A stretch of 64,000 nucleotides of DNA from Aquipseudomonas alcaligenes (GTDB lineage Bacteria > Pseudomonadota > Gammaproteobacteria > Pseudomonadales > Pseudomonadaceae): contig NZ_FTNW01000005.1 in assembly GCF_900156545.1 (NCBI RefSeq), positions 248,001-312,000 on the forward strand. Reading direction: 5' to 3'. This document shows, piece by piece, positions 37,301 through 46,300 of the stretch. The position numbers were made by a program, and so were the translations under genes. Numbering within the stretch: position 1 is the first letter of the stretch; the number at the start of each line of letters is the position of its first letter. The notes beneath the pieces are model-generated. The model saw only the letters and a program-made list of their open reading frames with translations. It ran no database searches and was not told where the DNA came from.

Positions 37301-40300
37301 GCGGCTCTGAGCAGTGCCACCATTTCTGGTCTGTCCGTGGCCCAGGTTCAGGCATTCACCACGGCGCAGATCGCCGCCCTGACCGAGAATCAGGTCCCGG
37401 CATTGACCAGTGCCCAGATGGCGGCGCTGACCACCGAGCAGGTGGCGGCCTTCGAGCCTTCCGACCTGGCGGCCCTGGCACCGTCCACCATCTCCGGCTT
37501 CAGCTCACTGCAGATGGCGGCGTTGAGCACGGCGCAGATCGCTGCACTGACCTCCGACCAGATCGCGGCGCTGGACTCCAATGACCTGGCCGCGCTGACC
37601 ACCGAGCAGATCGTCGCGCTGACCCAGACCCAGGTGCGTGGGCTGACTTCGGCTCAGGTCTCTGCACTGAGTACCGAACAACTGGCGGCGATGGAAACCG
37701 CCGATCTGTCCAAGCTCAGCACGCTCGGCGTTGCGGCGCTGTCTTCCGCCCAGGTCGCCGCGTTGACCGCAGGCCAGGTTGCTGCTCTGACGGGCACCCA
37801 GGTGGCGGCGCTGGACGTTGGCAGCCTGGCGGGCCTGAGTACTGCCCAGGTGGCCGTGCTGTCGTCTTCCCAGGTGGCTGCCATGACCGCCGGCCAGGTG
37901 GCCGCGCTCAGCACTGCGCAGATCGTGGCGCTGGACGCCGTCGACGTCGCTGCGCTGGGCAACACCCGTATCGCCGCACTTACCACCGCCCAGGTGGCGG
38001 CGTTGACCCTTGGCCAGCTCGAAGCTCTGAGTACGGCCCAGGTCCGTGCGCTGGAAACTGAAGATCTGGCCGCTTTGCTGACCGCCCAGCTCGCGGGCTT
38101 GAGTACTGCACAAATTGCCGCCCTGAGCACGGCCCAAATCGCGGCAATGACCAGTGCGCAAGTCGCTGCCCTGAGCGTGTCGCAGCTAGAGGCGCTCGGC
38201 GCCACCCAGATCGCGGCTATTGAGACGGCCGACCTTGTTGCACTCAACAGTGAACAGCTGCAGGCTCTGAACACCGAGCAGATCGCCGCGCTAAAGGCTG
38301 CGCAGATTGCCGCGTTGACCACGGAGCAGGTCGCTGCGCTGGAGCCGGGTGATGTGGCGGTACTGAGTGCCGCCCAGCTGGCGGCGCTGACCACGGCTCA
38401 AGCCGCTGCGCTGACTGTCGACCAGGTTACCGCGCTGGGTACTGCCCAGGTGCGCGCCCTGGAAACCGCCGACCTGGCGGCTCTGGGCACTGATCGCATC
38501 GCCGCGCTCTCGACTTCTCAGCTGGAGGCCCTGAGCACCGCGCAGATCATTGCGCTGACTACTGATCAGGTGCGTGCGCTGACCTCCGATCAGTTGCCCG
38601 CGCTGACCACGGCTCAGGTGCGTGCCCTGGCGACCGATGACCTGGCCGCACTGACCACCGACCAGATTGCCGCACTGACCCAGGACCAGATCGCCGCGTT
38701 GAGCAACGCCCAGGTAGTGGCGCTGACCACCGCCCAGGTCGCTGCTATCGAGGTCGGCGACCTGGCAGGCTTCAGCACCGCCCAACTGCAGGCCATGCAG
38801 ACCGAGGACCTGGCTGCCCTGACCAGCGAACAGATCCAAGCCCTGAGCACCGCCCAGCTGGCCGCGCTCAGTAGCGCGCAGATTGTGGCGCTGACCACCG
38901 CCCAGGTTGCCGCCCTCACCGGCAGCCAGGTTCAGGCGCTGACCACGGCGCAGATTCGTGCCCTGGAAACCGCCGACCTGGCCGCCATGACCACCGACCA
39001 GGTAGTGGCGCTGACCACCGCTCAGGTAGCGGCGCTCAGCACCGCTCAGGTCGCCAGCCTGACTCAGACCCAGATCGCCGCGCTGGAGAGCAGGGATCTG
39101 CAGGCCCTGAGCACGGCGCAGATCGTGGCCCTGACCACCGCGCAGATCCAGGCCCTCACCACCACCCAGATCACCCAGCTGACCAGTGCGCAGATTGCGG
39201 CCCTGGAAACTGCCGATCTGGCGGCGTTGAGTCAGGACCAGGTGTTTGCTCTTAGCGGTTCGCAACCGACGGCGCTGACCACCGCGCAGATCGCCAGCCT
39301 GCCGACCGCGCAGATCGCTGCCTGGCAGACCGCCGATCTGGTCAACCTGACCACCGCGCAGATCGTCGCGCTGACCACCGCACAGATGCAGGCCCTGACC
39401 CTGGAGCAGATTCCGGCCCTGACCACCGTGCAGATCCGCGCGCTGGAGACCGCTGACCTCGCTGCTCTCACCGCTGAGCAGATCGAGGCGCTGACCACTG
39501 CACAGGTGCAGGCACTCAGTACTGCGCAGATCCAGGCACTGACCACGGCACAGGCCGCTGCCCTGGCAGTTGCCGACCTGCAGGCCCTGACCACTGCCCA
39601 GATCCGTGCGCTGGAAACCGCCGATCTGGCGGCTCTGACCGATGTGCAGATCGCCGCGCTGAGCACCGCCCAGGTGGCTGCGCTGACGACCGAGCAGATC
39701 AGCAAACTGACCGCCGGCCAGATTGCTTCGCTGGAAACCGTTGACCTGCGAGCCCTGAGTACCGAGCAGATTGCCGCCCTGACCAGCGTGCAGATCCAGG
39801 CGCTGGGCGCAGCGCAGATTGCGGCGCTGACTACGGCCCAAGTGCGTGCGATTGACACCGTCGATATCCAGGCCCTGAGTGCCGAGCAACTGGCTGCGCT
39901 GACCACCGCCCAGATCCAGGAGCTGACCACCTCGCAACTGGTGGCGCTGACCACCGCGCAGATCCAGGCTATCGAACTGGCCGACCTGCAGGCCCTGAAA
40001 ACGGCTCAGCTGGTGGCGCTGGAGACGGCCGACATCGCCGCTCTGCGCACCGACCAGATCGAGGCGCTGACCACCGCTCAGGTGGCAGCTCTGACCAGTG
40101 CCCAGCTGCAGGCGCTTACCACCGAGCAGGTGGCGGCCCTGGAGACGGCCGATGTGGTTGCCCTCACGCCAGGCCAGATCGCCAAGCTGGAGACGGCGGA
40201 CATCGCCGCTCTGCAGCTCGCGCAGATCGCGGCATTGACCACCGCGCAGGCGGTGGCGCTGACCACTGCGCAGATCCAGGCGCTGACCAGTGACCAGCTG

Positions 40301-43300
40301 TCCGCCCTGAGTACTGCTGACCTGAATGCCCTCAGCACCGCGCAGATCCGCGCGATCGATGCCGCCGATCTGGCGGCGCTGAGCAGTGCCCAACTGGTGG
40401 CACTCAACACCGCTCAGGCGGCTGCCCTGACCACCGCGCAGGTGGCGGCTCTGACGCCGGTCCAGATCAGTGCGCTGGAGAACGCCGACTTGGCCGCTCT
40501 GGGTACCGCCCAGATCGCCGCAATGAGCTCGTCCCAGCTGGCTGCACTGAGCAGTTCCCAGCTGCAGGCCCTGACCCAGGCGCAGATCAAAGCCATCGAA
40601 ACCGTTGATCTGGCGGCTCTCAGTGGTACTCAGCTGAGCAAGCTGACGCTCTCCCAGATCCAGGCCCTGACCCTGACCCAGGTGGCTGCACTGACCAGCA
40701 CCCAGGTCGAGCTGCTGACCACCGCTCAGGTGGCAGCATTGACTACCTCGCAGATCCAGGCGCTGACCACTCTTGACCTGGCTGCGCTGAGCAATGCCCA
40801 GATCGTGGCGCTGACCACCGCCCAGGCCGCGGCACTGACCGCCGCTCAGGTAACCGCGCTGACCGTTGACCAGATCGCAGCGCTGGAAACGGCTGACCTG
40901 GCTTCGATCAGTACCTTGCGCATCGGTAGCCTGACCACGGGTCAGGTGGCCGCACTCAGCAATGCCCAGGTGGCTGCGCTGACCACGGCGCAGATCGCGG
41001 CTATGGAAACCGCCGATCTGGCGGCGCTGAGCGCTGACCAGATAACCGCCCTGACCAGTGCCCAGGTGGCTGCGCTGACCACCGCACAGCTGGCCAAGCT
41101 CACCACGGCGCAGATCGAAGCGCTTGAGGTGGCAGACCTGCAGGCGCTGAGCCAGGCCCAGATCGCCGCCCTGACCACCGCCCAGGTGCGTGCCCTGACC
41201 CAGGCCCAGGTGGCTGGTCTGAGTACTGCTCAGGTTGTGGCGCTTGAGACTGCCGACCTGGCCGTTCTGACCAGCGACCAGCTCGCAGCGCTGACCACGG
41301 CGCAAATCCGTGCGCTGACGACTGCGCAGATTCAAGCGCTGACTACGGCCCAGGTCTCTGCGCTGGAGACGGTCGATGTGGCCGCGCTGACCACTGCTCA
41401 GGTGGTGGCGCTCCAGAATGCCGACCTCGCTGCTCTTACTGCGGAACAGGTTGCTGCACTGACCTCCGCGCAACTGGCGAAGTTGACCACTGCGCAGATC
41501 GGCGCGCTGACCACCACCCAGGTGGCGGCCGTGGAGACGGCCGACCTGGCGGCGCTGAGCAATACCCAGCTACAGGCCTTGAGCACTGCCCAGGTGCGGG
41601 CGCTGAGTGCAGAGCAGATCGCGGCGCTGAGTCCTGGCCAACTGACGGGGCTGTCCACCACCAGCCTGCAGGCCCTGAGCACCGAGCAGATCGTGGCGCT
41701 GACCACGGCGCAGGTCGCGGCGCTGAATACGGCGCAGATCGTCAGCCTGACCAGTGCCCAGGTGGCCGCGTTGCAGACTGCCGATCTGGCTGCCATGAGT
41801 ACCGCCCAGATTCGTGCCCTGGAAACCGCCGATCTGGTCGCGCTGAACCAGCAGCAGGTGGCCGGGCTGACTTCTGCCCAGGTCGCGGCGCTCAGCACCG
41901 CCCAGGTGGCGGCGCTGACCACGCTGCAGGTGACGGCGCTGCAGACCGCTGATCTGCAGGCCATGAGCACCGCGCAGATCGTGGCCCTGAGCACCGCCCA
42001 GGTACGCGCGCTGAGCGGTGAACAGGTGGCGGCGCTGACCACGGCTCAGGTACGTGCCCTCGAAACTGCTGATGTCGCGGCGCTCACCACTGATCAGGTA
42101 GTGGCCCTGACGCCAACCCAGAGTGCTGCCCTGAGCACCGCGCAGATTGCTGCGCTGACGACGACGCAGGTTGCCGCGCTGGAGGTCGCCGATCTGGCAG
42201 CCCTGAACTCTGCTCAGATTCGTGCCCTGGAGACCGCCGATATCGCGGTGCTCAGTGCTGCGCAGCTGGCTGCTCTGAGCACCGCGCAGGTCGCTGCGCT
42301 CAGCACCGCCCAGGTGGTGGCGCTGACCACCGCGCAGATCGAGTTGCTGTCGAATGCCCAGGTGGCGGCGCTGACCACCGCCCAGGTGGCTGCACTGCAG
42401 ACCGGCGATATCGCGGCCTTCAGTGATGTACAGCTGGTGGCGCTGACCACGGCTCAGGCCGCAGCGCTGACCGGCTCGCAGATTGCCGCGCTCAGCCCTG
42501 ATCAGGTTGCCGCCCTGCAGACTCAGGACTTCGCGGCGTTGTCGACGGCAGCCATTGTCAGCCTGACCACCGCCCAAGTGGCCAACCTGACCCTGGCGCA
42601 GATCGCCGCGCTGACCAGCGCCCAGATTGCCGCCATGGAAGTGGTGGACCTGGCTGCGATGACGCCCGAGCAGCTGGTCGAGTTGAGCACGGCCCAGGCC
42701 GCTGCGCTGACCAGTGCGCAGATCAACGCGCTGAGCCCGGAGCAAAAGGCCGCTCTGAGTCCGGATGCGTTGACGGCTGCCGAGGTCGCCTTCATCGAGG
42801 GACTGACCACCGATAGCGTACCGGCCCTGACGACCGATCAGGTCGCAGCCTGGACCACCCGGCAGATCCGTATCCTGGAAACCGAGGATCTGGCTGCTCT
42901 GACCAGCAGCCAGGTGCAGGCGCTGACCACCGAGCAGGTGCAGGCACTGACCACGCTGCAGATCCAGGCGCTGACCACGGCGCAGGTGGCCGCGCTGGAA
43001 AGTCAGGATGTCGCCGCGCTGAGCAACGCCCAGCTGGTGGCGCTGACCACCGCCCAGGCCGCCGCGCTGACCAATGCACAGCTCGGTGCGCTGAGTACCG
43101 CGCAGATTCGTGCACTCGAGGTCGCCGACCTGGCGGTGCTCGCCGCCGATCGTATCGTCGCGCTGAGTACCGAGCAGGTCGCCGCCTTGACGGCTGCACA
43201 GATCCAGGGGCTGACCACGGCCCAGATCGTGGCCCTGAGCGAGGAGCAGATTGCTGCGCTCAGTACCGCGCAAATCCGCGCGATGGAAACCACCGACCTG

Positions 43301-46300
43301 GCCGCGTTGACGGCTGATCAGATCGCCGCCATCGAGACCGAGGACCTGCGTGCGCTGACCAATGAGCAGATCACGGCACTGACCAGTGCCCAGGTAACGG
43401 CTCTGACGGATGAGCAGATCCAGGCGCTGAGCACCGCGCAGATCAAGGCGCTGAGCACCGAGGACGTGGCCGCCCTGACGGTCAACCAGCTCGATGCGCT
43501 GAGCACCGCTCAGGTTCAGGCGCTGACCACTGAGCAGATCGTCGCACTGACCCCCGCGCAGTTCGCCAATGGCCTGTCGCCGGCGCAGATTGCCAAGCTC
43601 ACCACCGCTCAGCTTGAGGCTCTGGGAACCGCCGATATCGCGGCGCTGACCGAGGAGCAAATTGCGGCGCTGACCACGCTGCAGACTGCTGCGCTGAGTA
43701 CCGCGCAGTTCTCCAGCCTCTCGGCACAGCAGATTCAGGCGCTCACCACTGCCAGTATCCAGGCGCTGAGCGCTGCCCAGCTGGTGGCCCTGACCACTGC
43801 CCAGGTGCAGGCGCTGGAAGTTCCGCAGCTGGCGGCACTGACTACTGCCCAGATCGTGCTGATGGAGATCGCGGACATTGCGGCGCTGACCGTCGGACAG
43901 ATCGAAGTGCTCAGTGCTGCCCAGGTGGCAGCGCTGACCTCGGCCCAGGTCGTCAGTCTGACCACGGCGCAGATTGCGGCGCTGGAGCCGGATGATCTGG
44001 CGGCGCTGTCCACCGCCACCATCGCGCTGCTGACTTCGGCGCAGGTCCAGGCCATCACCATCGACCAGATTCCGCAGATGACCACGGCACAGATTCGTGC
44101 TCTGGAGACGGCGGATCTGGCACTGCTCAGCAGCACCCAGCTGGGTGCGCTGCGCCTCGAACAGGTGTCGGCACTGACCACGGCGCAGGTAGCGGCGCTG
44201 ACCACCGCGCAGGTGCAGAACCTCGACAATGATCAGATCCAGGCCCTTACCGGGGCTCAGGTTGCCTCGCTGACCACGGCCCAGATCCAGGCCCTGACCA
44301 CCGCGCAGGTGGCGGGTATGGAGGCTCAGGATGTCGCTGCGCTGACCAGTGCCCAGCTGGTGGCTCTGACCACTGATCAGGTCAAGGTGCTGACTGCCGA
44401 ACAGATCCAGGCCATGAGCAAGACCCAGCTGTCGCAGCTGGAGACTGCCGATCTGGCTCTGCTCAATACCGTGCAGATCCGTGCCATCGAGACCGCCGAC
44501 ATCAGCGGCCTGACCACGGCGCAGATCGCCGCGCTGACTACCGAGCAGGCCGCTGCGCTGACCACGGCGCAGATTGCCGCGCTGACTACGGCGCAGTTCC
44601 AGGCCATGGAGACGGCGGACCTGGCAGCCCTGACCACGGCGCAGATCCGGGCGCTGGAGACCCGTGACCTGGCTGTGCTCAGCACTGCCCAGATTGCGGC
44701 GCTGACCAGCGATCAGGTCAAGGCGCTGACCACGGCGCAGATCGTGGCGCTGAGCACCGATCAGATACCGGCGCTGGATGCGGCCGATTTCGCCCTGCTC
44801 GACACGGCTCAGATCGTGGCCCTGCAGACCCGCGACGTGGCCGTTCTGACGACCGCACAGATCGTCGCGCTGACCACCGAGCAGGCCGAAGCACTGACGT
44901 CGGCCCAGCTGGCGGCGCTCACCACGGCCCAGCTCACCCGCATCGAAACCGAGGATCTGGTGGCCATCACCACCGCTACCCTGCAAGGCTTGAGCGCTGA
45001 GCAGGCGGCGGCGCTGACTACCAGTCAGGTTGCGGCCCTGACCACCGATCAACTGGTATCGATCAGGACTGCCGAGCTGGCGGCGCTGACCACGGCGCAG
45101 ATCGTCGCCTTGACCAGTGACCAGGTGCAGGCACTGACCACGGCGCAGATCGTGGCCCTGACCACGGCCCAGGTTGCAGCGCTGGAAGTCGGCGACTTCG
45201 CCTTGCTCACTGCCGGCCAGGTCGCGGCTCTGGAGACTGCCGATGTCGCGGCGCTGACCACGGCGCAGGTCGTCGCGCTGACCACCGAGCAGGCGGCGGC
45301 ACTCAGCTCTGCCCAGCTGGGTGCGCTGACCACGGCGCAGCTGGTGCAGATGGAAGTGGCCGACTTCGAGGCTCTGACCGCGGCTGCCATCGTCGGCCTG
45401 ACCACGGCGCAGGCTGCGGCGCTGACCGTTGCTCAGGTCCAGGCGCTGACCAGTGATCAGCTGCAGGCCATGGAGACTCGCGACATTGCCGCGCTGACCA
45501 CCGCGCAGATCCAGGCGCTGAGCAGCGAGCAGTTCCAGGCGCTGACCACGGCCCAGATCCAGGCGCTGACCAGCACCCAGGTCGAGGCTCTACAGACCCA
45601 GGACCTTGCTGCACTCAGCACCGAGCAGATCCGTGCCCTGGATGCCACTGATCTCGCCCTGCTCAGTACCGCCCAACTGGTGGAGCTGACCGTTGGACAG
45701 ATCGCGGCGCTGACCACCGAACAGGTGGTCAAACTGACCAGCGTCCAGTTCCAGGCGCTGACGACCGACCAGCTGCAGGCCCTGACCACCGAGCAGGTGG
45801 CCGCCATGCAGGGGGCCGATGTCTCCGCGCTGACGACTGCGCAGATCGTGGCGCTGACCACGGCGCAGGCACAGGCGCTGACCACGGCGCAGATCGTCGC
45901 GCTCACCAGTGATCAATTCGCGGCGATGGAAACCGAAGACCTGGCTGCCCTGAGCACCGTACAGGTTCAGGCCATTCAGGGTTCCGACCTGGCCGCACTG
46001 GGTACCGCGCAGATCCAGGCACTGACTGTCGGCCAGGTGCAGGCGCTGACCACCTCGCAGATCGTCTCGCTGACCACCGCCCAGGTCGAGTCGCTGACCC
46101 TGGCTCAGGTGGCTGGGATGACGACTGCGCAGATCGCGGCGATGCAGATCTCCGATCTGGCGGCTCTGACCACGGCGCAGATCGAGGCTCTGACCACGGC
46201 GCAGGTGCAGGCCCTGACGGCGTCGCAGGTCTACGGCCTGACCACTGCTCAGGTGGCTGCGCTGGAAACCGAGGATCTGGCAGCGCTGACCACGGCGCAA

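Noticed and set aside
38291..45052. Very long antisense open frames (1060 and 1160 codons, with many shorter ones) opposite the octad array
   Set aside because: The 24-base repeat contains no stop codon in several reverse frames, so these are copies of the repeat's complement. They have no ribosome sites, domain motifs or plausible composition.
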